In this document: in pieces, positions 1 to 11,051 of the stretch
Layout: every line of letters begins with the position of its first letter
Numbering within the stretch: position 1 is the first letter of the stretch
Assembly: GCA_040954595.2 (NCBI GenBank)
Contig: CM082586.2
Location: 11,966,001 to 12,030,000 of the forward strand
DNA: 64,000 nucleotides
Direction: 5' to 3'
DNA from: Balanoglossus misakiensis
Lineage: Eukaryota > Hemichordata
The notes under the pieces: generated by a model
What the model was told of the DNA's origin: nothing
Databases searched by the model: none
What the model saw: only the letters and a program-made list of their open reading frames with translations
Program-made: the position numbers and the translations under genes

Positions 1-1
1 T

Positions 2-430
2 TCAATTAGTAACATACAAGATTGATCTGATGCATGTACATCAGGATTAGGATACTATTCAAAGGAATGTATGGCAGCAAGCATGTTTTACAACCCACAT
101 TGTGTGTGTTAAACTTGCCCAAAAAGTGTCATTAATGGGGGGAAAAGTGTAAATGTCAGTTTCTAGCCACTAGAGGGCGCTGTCTTTTGGGATCCATATT
201 GGAAAATGTCCGCCATGGGTCAATGAATAATTGTACCAAATTTCATGCTTTTAACCCAAAGTGCACAATTTTTAAGTATGAATGTCAGTTTCTAGCCACT
301 AGAGGGCGCTGTCTTTTGGGATCCATATTGGAAAATGTCCGCCATGGGTCAATGAATAAGTGTACCAAGTTTAATGCTTTTAACCCAAAGTGCACAATTA
401 TGCCAAAATGTGGGGTTAAGCTCCTGCACT
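2..430 (+). repeat. Left inverted arm of foldback element
   Basis: This is the inverted counterpart of 2319-2753. It holds two copies of a ~129 base subrepeat starting near 152 and 281, each opening with AATGTCAGTTTCTAGCCAC and containing a CTCF-like motif, a GGATCCATATTGGAAAATG segment and a TTTAACCCAAAGTGCAC segment. Confidence 0.85.
167..311 (+). promoter_or_regulatory. Two CTCF-like motifs, left arm
   Basis: CCACTAGAGGGCGCTG occurs at 167-182 and again at 296-311. It matches the well-known bilaterian CTCF core (CCASYAGRKGGCRS). Occupancy is inference; only the sequence match is seen. Confidence 0.5.
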
Positions 431-432
431 AC

Positions 433-2300
433 AGTCCATAGTGGACAGCATTATGCAAGACTTTGCATGAACACTCTATACACTGTACATGCTATATGGG
501 CAACTGTTGTGTCAATGTTTAACCAGGTCACAGTGTACAGTACCCATCTTTTTATTAACACTCAACACAACCCATATTTGAGAGTTCTATATGGTCGACC
601 CTTGCGTCAATGTTTAACCAGTCCATAGTGGACAGCATATGCAAGACTTTGCATGAACACTATATACACTGTACATGCTATATGGGCAACTGTTGTGTCA
701 ATGTTTAACCAGGTCACAGTGTACAGTACCCATCTTTTTATTAACACTCAACACAACCCATATTTGAGAGTTCTATATGGTCGACCCTTGCGTCAATGTT
801 TAACCAGTCCATAGTGGACAGTATTATGCAAAACTTTGCGTGAACACTCAATACACTGTACATGCTATGTGGGCAACTGTTGTGTCAATGTTTAACCAGG
901 TCACAGTGTACAGTACCCATCTTTTTATTAACACTCAACACAACCCATATTTGAGAGTTCTATATGGTCACCCTTTGCGTCAATGTTTAACCATGTCCAT
1001 GGAGGACGTATTATGCAAAACTTTGCATGAACACTCAATACACCATACATGCTATATGGGCAACTGTTGTGTCAATGTTCAACCAGGTCACAGTGTACAG
1101 TACCCATCTTTTTATTAACACTCAACACAACCCATATTTGAGAGTTCTCTAAGGTCAACTCTTGCATCAATCAATGTTTAACCAGTCCATAGTGGACAGC
1201 ATTATGCAAGACTTTGCATGAACACTCTATACACTGTACATGCTATATGGGCAACTGTTGTGTCAATGTTTAAGTTTAACCAGGTCACAGTGTACAGTAC
1301 CCATCTTTTTATTAACACGCAACACAAACCATATTTGAGAGTTCTATAAGGTCAACCCTTGCGTCAATGTTTAACCAGTCCATAGTGGACAGCATTATGC
1401 AAGACTTTGCATGAACCACAGACAAAGAGAAAAAACAGACTAGCAACGCGGCATGTTCCTTTGATGTCTTGTTCATCTCGGCAAACAAGGGGAAACAATA
1501 GGCTTCAAATGTGTCAAATGGGTTAGACACCGCGGAGACTTCCCAGAATACTTTGCGGTTGCGTCATTATCGACAGCTGCAGTACCTTGCCTGACACAGC
1601 TTTGCACTCAGGAGTCGACTGAAACACTACTTCACGACGACCATGATTTACATTTGATTTACACGTTAGAAGTAAAATTTGCATCTACAACCCATGCAAA
1701 TTTACAGAACACGATTCGGCGAACAGGAATCCATTCCAAAAAAATCGAGATGGATGATTAAACCTTTTAAAATTTACGATCAAACACACTTATTATATAT
1801 TCATAAGTTTTTATTAAATGGTAAAACTCATCGCTCCGATGCTCAAACTTCCTCCAATTTTCACTGTCCACTCGCCTTCCGTCTACAGCTGACTGAAAAC
1901 GACAACACGAACTTTCACAAAAACACTTTCGTTTTATTATCGGGAAAATTCCGGACATTGCCGAAGTGGATACGTTCGGAAAACTTCGGAGACAAGCTGC
2001 ACCTTGAAGGTGAGCTGAGACACGCATAGGGGATTAGGAGATGTACTTCACACCTTTTGACAATAGCGTTGCTAGTCTGTTTTTCTCTTTGTCTGTGCAT
2101 GAACAATCTATACACTGTACATGCTATATGGGCAACTGTTGTGTCAATGTTTAACTTTAACCAGCTAGGTCACAGTGTACAGTACCCATCTTTTTATTAA
2201 CACGCAACACAAACCATAATTGAGAGTTCTATAAGGTCAACCCTTGCGTCAATGTTTAACCAGTCTATAGTGGACAGCATTATGCAAAACTTTGCATGAA
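433..2300 (+). repeat. Tandem ~187 base repeats inside foldback element
   Basis: Monomers begin with AGTCCATAGTGGACAG near 433, 620, 806, 993 (variant), 1184 and 1377. The monomer starting at 1377 is split by a MITE at 1417-2097, and its remainder resumes at 2098. Each monomer holds an internal palindrome-like start (TCCATAGTGGA) and the segment GGTCACAGTGTACAGTACCC. Short reading frames through the repeats have no protein-like character. Confidence 0.85.
1417..2097. mobile_element. Nested MITE, 32-base TIRs, 7-base TSD
   Basis: The termini CACAGACAAAGAG (1417-1449) and its inverse (2066-2097) match over about 32 bases. CATGAAC is duplicated exactly at 1410-1416 and 2098-2104. Neighbouring uninterrupted monomers read GCATGAACACTCTATAC, which supplies the empty site. 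No transposase is present. A 7-8 base duplication and a CA-starting TIR suggest a hAT-like origin, but that is tentative. Confidence 0.85.
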
Positions 2301-2318
2301 CACTTAAAGGTCCCATGT

Positions 2319-2753
2319 AGTGCAGGAGCTTAACCCCACATTTTGGCATAATTGTGCACTTTGGGTTAAAAGCATAAAACTTGGTACACTTATGCATTGA
2401 CCCATGGCGGCCATTTTCTGATATGGATCCAAAATGACAGCGCCCTCTGGTGGCCAGAAACAGACATTCATACTTAAAAATTGTACACTTTGGGTTAAAA
2501 GCATGAAATTTGGTACAATTATTCATTGACCCATGGCGGACATTTTCCAATATGGATCCCAAAAGACAGCGCCCTCTAGTGGCTAGAAACTGACATTTAC
2601 ACTTTTCCCCCATTAATGACACTTTTTGGGCAAGTTTAACACTCAGAGACAGACATGTGGGTTGTAAAACATGCTTGCTGCCATACATTCCTTTGAATAG
2701 TATCCTAATCCTGATGTACATGCATCAGATCAATCTTGTATGTTACTAATTGA
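2319..2753 (-). repeat. Right inverted arm of foldback element
   Basis: This is the reverse complement of the left arm. One of its two subrepeats is the diverged version with GGTGGCCAG and GGCGGCCATTTT. The same mix of subrepeat types appears in the solo copies at 3.06 and 7.83 kb, so the arm subtypes predate this insertion. Confidence 0.85.
2438..2582 (-). promoter_or_regulatory. Two CTCF-like motifs, right arm
   Basis: On the minus strand CCACCAGAGGGCGCTG lies at 2438-2453 and CCACTAGAGGGCGCTG at 2567-2582. Relative to the left-arm pair these point inward (convergent). Binding is not shown. Confidence 0.5.
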
Positions 2754-3058
2754 CCGATTTGTTCTTCGAAATAACAACCAGTTCAATACACAAAGTCATG
2801 CAAACGGGTAATACAACACCTCTTCTCCAGAAAGTCAAGGGTTCTCGAGAATACAGAACATGTGCTGTGAAAAACCTAGCAAAGTTATATCAAACCAACA
2901 GAATCCCAGTGGAAATCAAGTTGGGCAACTATTAGTCAAGCCCAAGAAAAGAGTCAACCTCAGGAAATCAGTGGCCAAAAGTCATGCACATGTTTCTGTA
3001 GGTGCTTTAGGTCTAGTCTGACAGCAGTGGTCATTGTTACTGTGAAGGAAGATGTAAT
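2754..3058. other. Short spacer without recognisable gene
   Basis: About 300 bases separate the foldback element from the solo arm. A 61-codon open frame (2750-2935) has no recognisable motif and starts inside the arm tip; I do not support it as a gene. Confidence 0.5.
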
Positions 3059-3452
3059 CAAGATTGATCTGATACATGTATATCAGGATTAGGATAATAT
3101 ACACATGAATGTATGGTAGCAAGCATGTTTTACAACCCACATTCCTGTTTCTGAGTGTTACAAATGACCAAAAAGTGCCATTAATGGGGGGAAAGTGTGA
3201 ATGTCAGTTTCTGGCCACAAGAGGGCGCTGTCATTTTGGATCCATATCATAAAATGGCCGCCATGGGTCAATGCATAAGTGTACCAAGTTTCAGGCTTTT
3301 AACCCGAAGTGCACGGTTTTTAAGTATGAATGTCTGTTTCTGGCCAATAGAGGGTGCTGTCATTTTGGATCCATATCAGAAAATGGCCGCCATGGGTCAA
3401 TGCATAAGTGTACCAAGTTTCATGCTTTTAACCCAAAGTGCACAATTTTTTG
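3059..3452 (+). mobile_element. Solo arm of the foldback family
   Basis: Starting at CAAGATTGATCTGAT, this stretch repeats the arm sequence of the 2-2753 element in plus orientation with two subrepeats, then stops near GTGCACAATTTT. No partner arm lies to the right, so it is a solo arm left by deletion or recombination, or a truncated insertion. Confidence 0.8.
3215..3230 (+). promoter_or_regulatory. CTCF-like motif in solo arm
   Basis: CCACAAGAGGGCGCTG matches the CTCF core. A second, degraded version (CCAATAGAGGGTGCTG) is at 3344-3359. Confidence 0.45.
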
Positions 3453-3825
3453 TTAACTGCCCCACTAAAAGCGACATCTGATCGATCTATTATTCAAATG
3501 AAGAGTTGAAAATGACTGCTGTGTTAGAAGGGAATCGTTTGCATTAAATTCGTCCAAAGTATAAGACTTACAATTATAGTTATTTTGCAAGAAGTGGTCT
3601 GTGGTTTCGCCGATGATGAGTTTGCTTGTACACTATGATGTAGTAGTTAAAGGACGCCTAGCAGATTTTGGCGAGACTTTCCTCATTCGGAATGTAAACA
3701 GTTGGTGACCTGTCGACTTTCTTTGTCAGGATTTTTCCATATTGCGTCCACAAGTATTTCCATCCATATTCATTTCTTCTGGCATTTACCTTTGTGAATA
3801 AAGATCTTCGTCCTGGTGTCAGATT
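3453..3825. other. Spacer, no feature seen
   Basis: No reading frame, repeat or motif that I can support lies between the solo arm and the helicase relic. Any upstream helicase exon with the Walker A motif is not visible here. Confidence 0.4.
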
Positions 3826-5030
3826 TTCAATTCACAGTGTTTTTTATTGGGCTGGCTGACCATGCAATTCAATACATTCTCAAAAATGCAAAGGAGAATG
3901 TTGCGACACAGTTGAGAGAAGTTGATGTACTCATAATTGATGAATTTTATGGAAAGTGCTCGTCTGTTCAGTGTCATTGCTATATTAAGTAAAGTGGGCA
4001 GAGAAGGCAAGCAATCGTTTGGTGGTATCCAAGTGATTGCAATTGGAGACTTCCATCAATTACCACCAGTACCAAGCCACGTGGATGATGGAGAATACCC
4101 ATTCCAGTCCCCATTATGGGAAACAACCTTCAGACACATCATTGTCATCTATAGACAGCAACACAATCAGCAAGAGTTCCTCCCAGCTTTGAATGGTGTC
4201 CGCCTCGGTCAATGCAGTCCTCGTACATTGGATTTCCTCAACACCTTGAAGCGGCCTCTGCTGAACCCAGAAAACCAAACCCACATCTACTTTCATAATG
4301 CAGATGTGAACCTCCACAACATGTGTCAGCTTGATAAGTTAACAGGACAATGCCATGTTTTCCAGGCAGTTGATAAAGGGGACGTGCATCAAGTGGAAAG
4401 GCGTGCCATTGCACCAAACAAGCTCTTACTAAAGGTTGGTGCTCTTGTGATGCTGGTATACATTCTCAGTGACAGCCTTCACAATGGAAGCACTGGCATT
4501 TTCAAAGGAATAGATGAAAATGGAAATCCTGTTGTAGCATTTGAGGATAGACCGATATAGGTGTCTGTACATCGTCAAACGTGGACTTTTAAAACGACCA
4601 GGGAGTTGGGATTGGAAGGCGCTGCCAAATCCATTTGAAGCTGTGCTGGGCAATGATAGCACATAAATGTCAGGGACAAACGATCAAGAATGTTGCCATA
4701 CACGCAGGCAACGAATTTGTTCCAGGGCAATTATATGTATCACTTTCACGGGCAAAATCAAAAGATACAGTTCTCTTGTTTAGTTTTACCCCACAGAGGA
4801 TGCTTCCAGTCAACAGTCTAGTATCTTCTTTCTATGAAATACTATGCATTCAGGGTCAAGAAACGCCAGAAGATATTGCCTGTTGCAGCAAAGACGTAGA
4901 GTGTGACATGGTATGCAGTGAAGATATCCAGATGATAAGAAATGATGATGGAGAGGCATATGTACAATCAACATATGACACGGATGATAGTGACAAGACT
5001 ACCATAGATTTGAGGGACATTTATGGATAA
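3826..5030 (+). pseudogene. PIF1-family helicase relic, frameshifted, lacks Walker A
   Basis: Conceptual translation in shifting frames gives PIF1 helicase motifs in order: an IHSVF-like segment near 3830, Walker B VLIIDE near 3929-3946, AIGDFHQLPPV near 4036-4070 (clean frame 3937-4560), and AHKCQGQTIKNV plus YVSLSRAKS near 4656-4760 (frame 4635-5030). Frames change near 3850, 3940 and 4560-4635, and a stop ends the central frame at 4558-4560. The upstream Walker A region is missing. PIF1 enzymes are 5'-3' DNA helicases; invertebrate genomes carry many copies linked to Helitrons. No Rep domain is visible here, so it is either a Helitron fragment or a relic of a separate PIF1-like gene. It is not close in sequence to the intact helicase at 59 kb. 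Confidence 0.8.
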
Positions 5031-5421
5031 AAGCCACAGAGAGCTAGAAGAACTCCCACATGACTCCAGTGCAGACACATTCCTACATGAACTTAAAGAT
5101 GTTTCTCCATTTGCTGAAGTGGAAGATTCACTGTCCGGGCGTTTGAACTGTCTGATTGACAAATTAGAAGATATGCCAGAGCTGTTTATTTTATTTCTAA
5201 AGATACAATGGCTGAAGATATTTTGTACTACAAAGAAAGGAATTGAAGAAAATGAAGAAGTAAAGCTTATACTAGCAGATTTCAAGAACATGCATGGCTG
5301 GCTTACTGCACGATATCTGCAACGAACACAGCTTATCGAAGAGGGTGCATCCCTTTTTGGTATCCCTATCACCAGTATGAAAGATGAATACTTCACCTTA
5401 CTAACTAACATTGTAGATTAA
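5023..5421 (+). pseudogene. Unrecognised reading frame downstream of PIF1 relic
   Basis: This 132-codon frame overlaps the end of the helicase frame by 8 bases. It encodes an acidic N-terminal part and a predicted helical segment (LFILFLKIQWLKIF). I recognise no domain. Because it directly continues a helicase relic and abuts another frame, it is probably the 3' part of the same decayed gene or transposon rather than a separate gene. A low level of substitution without stops over 400 bases suggests that coding was lost recently. Confidence 0.45.
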
Positions 5422-5690
5422 TGATCTCGCAGATGCACTGTCTTATTTCCCGTGCAGAAAAAAGAAGTCTTGAGGCGACGCAAAATATCGTACATATAGA
5501 AGAAATCGGGGGTGATGGCAGAGGAAAAATACGCTACTTGGCTGGGTGGACACTTCGTAAAGAAATTGAAAGCATTTCAAAATACATAAAAAACTATCTG
5601 TACTCTACTGATAAGAAAGTCAATAAACGGTTGAAATTGGAGTACCAGACAAAGAATCTCTGGACTTTCTTACAGTTCCAGATACACTGA
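5421..5690 (+). pseudogene. Fragment with RYLAGWTLRKE motif, likely transposon tail
   Basis: The 89-codon frame starts at the last base of the preceding stop codon and is one frame over, which is typical of a single-base indel in a once-continuous frame. It carries the motif GKIRYLAGWTLRKEIE. Similar R-Y-L/V-x-G-W-x-x-R-K motifs occur, from memory, in uncharacterised transposon-linked invertebrate proteins. The frame ends at 5690 after a short basic region. Function is unknown. Confidence 0.4.
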
Positions 5691-6852
5691 TACACAGTTG
5701 TGTACTAATATTACCAAGTTTTTTGACATGCTGGTGTAAAATTTGTGTTATTCAGACATCATCGACATTTGGTTGGAAATGTAAATACGTAAAAAAAAAT
5801 CAGAAAATTTTAGATTTTCTCACAAATGGGAAACTTTTGAAACATACATACATGTAGATGAAAGATATAATCTTATCGATTACGTTAATCTTTCATCCTA
5901 GAAAGTTAGATGTTAATTTGTTTATATGTTAATCATGTGTGTTATATATAACCGAAAATAATAGTATTTTATCTTTTCACCATGTGTCGTAAACTGGAAT
6001 TGTTCATAAATAACTGTATAAGTACAATTCGGGAAATATGATGGTAAAAGAGAAGGTTTCGCGGTTTGTAGAATATTAATCTGTATAAACGGACGAATGA
6101 AATGTATCATCAGGTTGTTTAGTGGCAAACCATGTCGTCAGCTGTCGATGTCGAATACAACATTCGGTACCCGATCAATATCACACAGTCGCCAGTCCTA
6201 GCTGAAGTTCGATTTAGGTCAAAATAACGTCAAATAACAAAATATATTTATTCGAAATGGATTAGACTTTTACTTGGCTGCCTTAGCCATAGGTTCTTTG
6301 GGTTTGGATTACTACAACAAAGTGTTAAAGTTTCATAATTTGTCACGTAACAAAATTTGCTGTTCTTTTTTTTTTCTCAAAAGAGTTGTCACGATACATA
6401 CTCTGCAGCATATTCTAGTGTATATAAGTAAAATACGAAACCTCTGTCAGAATATATCCAGTATAGAACATTTGCTGTTGTCACAAAGTGTCTATAGTGT
6501 TGTGTGTTGTCTTGTGTGTCCAGTGTTGTTTTTGTGTGGTGGTTAAAGGTTAGTTAGGATTTGCTGCACGTCTACTTGTCTGAGGTGGTTAGACAGTTAG
6601 TAACACATCTTAGCATCGAACGGCTTTGACAAAATGAACTCTGCTATGACACAACACCAGTGTGAATAACTGCGCATGGACAATTCACCAGCCCTGGATT
6701 ACATAATCTCTGCACTTACTTGGTCTGCATGAATAATTCGGAGGTGATAATTCGGGGAGAAACTAAAACAATAGACAGTGGAGAACAGTGGACAATCATT
6801 CTGAATAAATTATTGTAGAAAATATGTACAGAAATGCGCCTGGAAGGTGGTA
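5691..6852. other. A+T-rich spacer, no gene supported
   Basis: The frames at 5922-6128 and 6274-6546 are low complexity or lack motifs. I see no inverted or tandem repeat of note. Confidence 0.4.
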
Positions 6853-6855
6853 TAA

Positions 6856-7647
6856 GGCTGCATTCACAAACACCTCTGGAGGGGGGGCAGGAGAATTGAG
6901 GGGGGGGGGGATTTGAAAAAATTGAGGGTATGTAAGGGGGGGATTTGAAATAATTTAGGGACTGAAAGGGGGGGACTTGAAAACTTTAACGACTAAATAT
7001 TTATTTTGAGTCCACAAAAATGCAGTTTCGTGCCCTTTATTTTACAAAATTTTCTAATGTGGGAGGGGGACACACCCACCCCCTCAATTCACCAACACCT
7101 TTCAATCATTGACTGGTTTATCTAGTGTCCCAGGTCAGGGGACTTGCCCCCACCCCATGATAACTTTGAGCGGCGACGGTTAAATTTGTCCTCCCCAACA
7201 TACCGGTAGTTGAGTTAATTTGCTTTTGCCGGGTTCATTAAAATGCAGCTTTGAGCTCTGTATTTTAAAAAATTTTCTTACGTGGGAGTGGGACACCCCC
7301 TCCCAAACCCACCCCCTTCAATTCTCGGTTTACAATGTCTCCCAACACAGAACACAAATATATGTACTTAAAAAATTAAAACAATGTTCATTTTTAATAC
7401 CCACTGATGAGGGGAAACATCAGTTTCAAATTCTTTTCATGGGAGCGCTGTTTTTCTTTTTACAAGATAGATAGGTGATGTGTTTTGCTCTGTGAAAGAA
7501 AATGGGGGGGGGGGATTTCAAAATTTTGGCAGTTCGGAAGGGGGGGATTTGAAAATATTGGCAGTTCGGAAGGGCGCATGTGAAAATTAGCGGTAAAAAA
7601 AATGAATTCTCCCCCGCCCCCCTCCAGAGGTGTTTGTGAATGCAGCC
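6856..7647. mobile_element. Harbinger-like non-autonomous element, TAA target site
   Basis: The ends GGCTGCATTCACAAACACC and its inverse, followed inward by CTCTGGAGGGGG-type G runs, delimit 792 bases. TAA flanks both sides (6853-6855, 7648-7650), the 3-base target type of PIF/Harbinger. The interior, from GAGTCCACAAAAATGCAGTTT onward, is shared with the elements at 29.35 and 31.5 kb although the TIR of this copy differs. No transposase is present. Confidence 0.75.
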
Positions 7648-7825
7648 TAAAAGGCTGCGTGCCCGAGAAGTTGCCCTAAGTGTACACGGTCAAAGCAAAG
7701 GAAGCCTTGTTTCACATTGCAGGCAGAGGATTTACAAAGGTGTGAAAGACTATTTGTCCACATCAAGATAAGCCTTCGACTGAACTTCGAAAAGCCGAAA
7801 AAACTCGACTGAGTTGGGTTAGGGG

Positions 7826-8076
7826 TCTTTTGGGATCCATATTGGAAAATGTCCGCCATGGGTCAATGAATAATTGTACCAAATTTCATGCTTTTAACCC
7901 AAAGTGCACAATTTTTAAGTATGAATGTCTGTTTCTGGCCACTAGAGGGCGCTGTCATTTTGGATCCATATCAGAAAATGGCCGCCATGGGTCAATGCAT
8001 AAGTGTACCAAGTTTTATGCTTTTAACCCAAAGTGCACAATTATGCCAAAATGTGGGGTTAAGCTCCTGCACTATT
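7826..8076 (+). mobile_element. Truncated arm of the foldback family
   Basis: Bases from GGTCTTTTGGGATCC to GCTCCTGCACTA match the inner part of the 2-430 arm (two subrepeats, the second of the GGCCGCC type). The outer tip is missing. It abuts the LINE relic directly, so one inserted at or truncated the other. Confidence 0.8.
7939..7954 (+). promoter_or_regulatory. CTCF-like motif in arm fragment
   Basis: CCACTAGAGGGCGCTG is preserved in the truncated arm copy next to the LINE relic. Sequence match only. Confidence 0.45.
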
Positions 8077-8082
8077 TGATGA

Positions 8083-11051
8083 ATTTTCTGTCATTGCCCT
8101 CAGTGAAACATGGCTAGACCCAGGTGTTGATGCATCATTATATAACCTCCCTTCGTACAACTTTGTTCATAAATGTAGAGCTGTTTCCAGAGGAGGAGGT
8201 GTTGGTCTCTATTTACACGAGTCGTTATCATACTATACCTATAATAGACTTAGTTGTTCTCCAACATTGCGAATGTCTCTTTGTTGAAATCCTACTTGAA
8301 AAAGCAAGGTCATCATAGGTGTCATATATCGCAGACCAAATACACCTACTCAGGATTTTTTAACCAGTTTATCAGATTGTCTTGATAATCTACGCATTAC
8401 CTACAAAAATGCATTTTATAAGGGGATTTCAATATAAATATAGATGGCGATAACACTGTCTTTAATGAATATATCGCTACTCTTAGTGGTAATAATTTTT
8501 ATCAAATCATGGACGTACCGAACAGGACAACTACTCACACCTCCACATTAATAGATCATTGCCATGTAAATTTTCGTAACCAGTTCATTGAAAGTGGGAC
8601 AGTACAAACTGATATAAGTGACCATTATCCCATCTTTGCCATCTTTAAGGATTTACGTCATGTGTTCACTGTTGAAACAATTGATTTCAAGTGTGATTTT
8701 TCTTCATTTGATCCAGTTTCATATAAAAATGACTTTGCAAATATTTCTTGGCAGGATGTTTACGACTCTAATGATCTGAATGTTGCCTATAATACTGTCT
8801 ACAATTGTTTCATGATATGGCAACAAGACACATGCCAGTCGAACGGTGTTCAAACCAGCGTAAGCGCTTACGGAAACCATGGATCAAAAATGACTTCTGG
8901 TCTCAATTAAAAACAAGCATAATATGTTCTCCAAAACAAAACGCCATTCTGCAAGCTCATCTATTCATCAAGAGTACAAACTTTATCGCAACCTGTTAAC
9001 AAAACTTATGCGACGAGCAAAAAAGAAGTATTTTTGTGATAAATTGCAACTGTCTGTAGCCTCTGGGAAGGACCACAAAAATGGCAAGTCATCAATGAAA
9101 TCTTGAACAAAAATTCAAAGGTTAATGCTCCACAAAAAAATAAAAGATGACGAAAACCCTGGGAATTTTGTTACTAAAAATATTGATATAGTTGACACTT
9201 TTCATTTTTTTTGTCAACATTGGACAAAATCTAGCATCACAAATACATTGTAGCGCTAATTTCAATGATTACCTTGGTATTCGTCATTTTAATTCTTTCT
9301 TTTTCCATCCTGTGCATTCTGGTGATATACTCAGAGAAATTAAATTATTAGACCATTGTAAAGCTGCTGGTTTTGATGAAATATATCCAAAAGGAAGGAA
9401 GCAGCGGGTTATATTACAGAACCATTTGCTCATATTGTTAATATTTCTTTGTCACAGGGTATTTTTCCAGAGAAACTGAAAATGGCACTGAGTAACACCA
9501 ATTTTTAAAAAGGGTTGTGTTCATGAAATAGGAAATTACAGACCTATCTCTGTCTTGCCAACCTTATTAGTAAGCTGTACGAGTCTATTGTAAATAAGCA
9601 ACTGTGTTCTTTTTTTGAAAACAATTGATATTCTCACTAACAGCCAATATGGATTTCGTAAGAAAGATAGTACTAAGTTAGCTTCAGCAGATCTCACAAC
9701 AAAAATATCAAAGCACATTGATAACGGTCTTGTTGCATTTGGTATCTTTATTGATTTTAAAAAGGCATTTGATACGATTAACCACACAACTTTGTTAGCT
9801 GAGCTATGCCACCATGGGATTAGGGGATCCACACTTAATTGGTTTAAGACTTATATATAAGACCGACAGCAGTATGTCAAGGTCAATAATTGTACTTCAA
9901 AAGCAAAAAGGATCTCCTGTGGGATTCCACAGGGATCAATTCTAGGTCCACTTCTTTTTGTAGTATATATAAATGATATCAGCAGATCCTCAGACTATTA
10001 TCAATTCAGGTTATTTGCTGACGATACCAATTTATTTTGTTCAGATAAGCAGGACAAAATCGATCTTGCCACTCTGAATGTTGAGCTAACTAAAGTACAG
10101 AACTGGTGTAAGTCAAATAAACTTACTATTAATATTGACAAAACAAACTATGTTATTTTCAAAACAGCCCAGGCGAAGTTTAAGCCTGAAGGGGATTTAT
10201 ATGTCTCTGATTTACGAATACAAAATGTTTCATCTGCTGTTTATCTTGGAGTTACTCTTGACTCATCATTATCCTGGAAGTCTCACATCAACATTATTTT
10301 TAAGAAGGTTCGCCAAAAATCGGTATTATTTCATATGTACGCCATTATCTCCCTAAGTCTATAATTTTATTATTATACAATTGTCTTATCCTTCCCCATA
10401 TAATGTATTGTATCGAAATATGGGGAAATGCATATAAAACCTATTTAGATTGTATTTTCAAATTGCAAAAGTGACTTGTAAGACTTATAACATTTTCTAG
10501 CCCCAATACACATAGTGCACCACTTTTTCAGCAACTTGGAATTCTTAATGTTTACAAACTCTGTAAATTTCAAACTTGTGTTTTTGCGTATGATCTAAAG
10601 GCAGGCATTATGCCCCCTCACTAGATCGCTATGCTTCATTTGTGTCACACAAATATTCTACAAGATTTGCCTCCACTGATAAGTTTATGCTTCCCAAAGT
10701 AAAACTTACTTCATCTCAAAATAATTTATACTATTCTATTGCCAAGCATTGGAATGAAATTCCTACACAAATAAAATCAATTCATTCAAGGAATTTATTT
10801 AAAAGCTCTCTGAAAATGTATCTATTGAGCATAGATTAATTTAACCTCTGTTATAAACCTGTTTATTTTGTCACCGCGTTGTTTGACTACCAACTATTGT
10901 TCTGTGATATGAAATGGCAATTATATTAATTGTTTCAATGATTTGTATGTATTTAGGGACACGACTAGTTCCACTAAAACTACTTCCCTGGTCCGCACCA
11001 GTTATGTCAAATGCATCTTCCTGGTGAAATAAACATCTATTTATCTATCTT
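8083..11051 (+). pseudogene. Decayed LINE (endonuclease + reverse transcriptase)
   Basis: Translated across frames, this shows an AP-type endonuclease: ALSETWL (~8097), GGGVGLY (~8190), GDFNINIDGD (~8419) and SDHYPIFAIF (~8617), the latter in the clean frame 8509-8910. The reverse transcriptase follows: NYRPISVLPT (~9535), DFKKAFDTIN (~9755), GIPQGSILGPLLF (~9921) and the catalytic FADD at ~10012-10023. Stops occur within the RT (for example TAA at 9858) and several frameshifts are present. The 3' end has AATAAA and a short ATCTATTT-type tail at 11027-11051, with no long poly-A. The architecture fits the CR1/L2/Jockey group; no ORF1 is visible, so it is 5' truncated. It would copy itself by target-primed reverse transcription when intact; this copy is dead. 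Confidence 0.9.

Larger units (their letters stand above)
2..2753. mobile_element. Foldback-type element with long complex inverted arms
   Basis: The first ~430 bases (2-430) recur inverted at 2319-2753, with the outer tip TCAATTAGTAAC at the left mirrored at the right end. Each arm contains direct subrepeats of about 129 bases. Between the arms lie tandem ~187 base repeats and a nested MITE. No transposase is seen inside, so this is a non-autonomous element with foldback-like architecture. The left tip is almost at the window edge, so a target-site duplication cannot be verified. A solo arm follows at 3.06 kb and an arm fragment at 7.83 kb, showing it is a dispersed family. Confidence 0.8.

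Noticed and set aside
1679-2029. 116-codon frame inside the nested MITE
   Set aside because: No protein motif, lies within a non-autonomous element, and the opposite strand is also open over the same bases.
3826-5030. PIF1 relic as a functional helicase gene
   Set aside because: Walker A is missing and at least three frame changes interrupt the conserved motifs.
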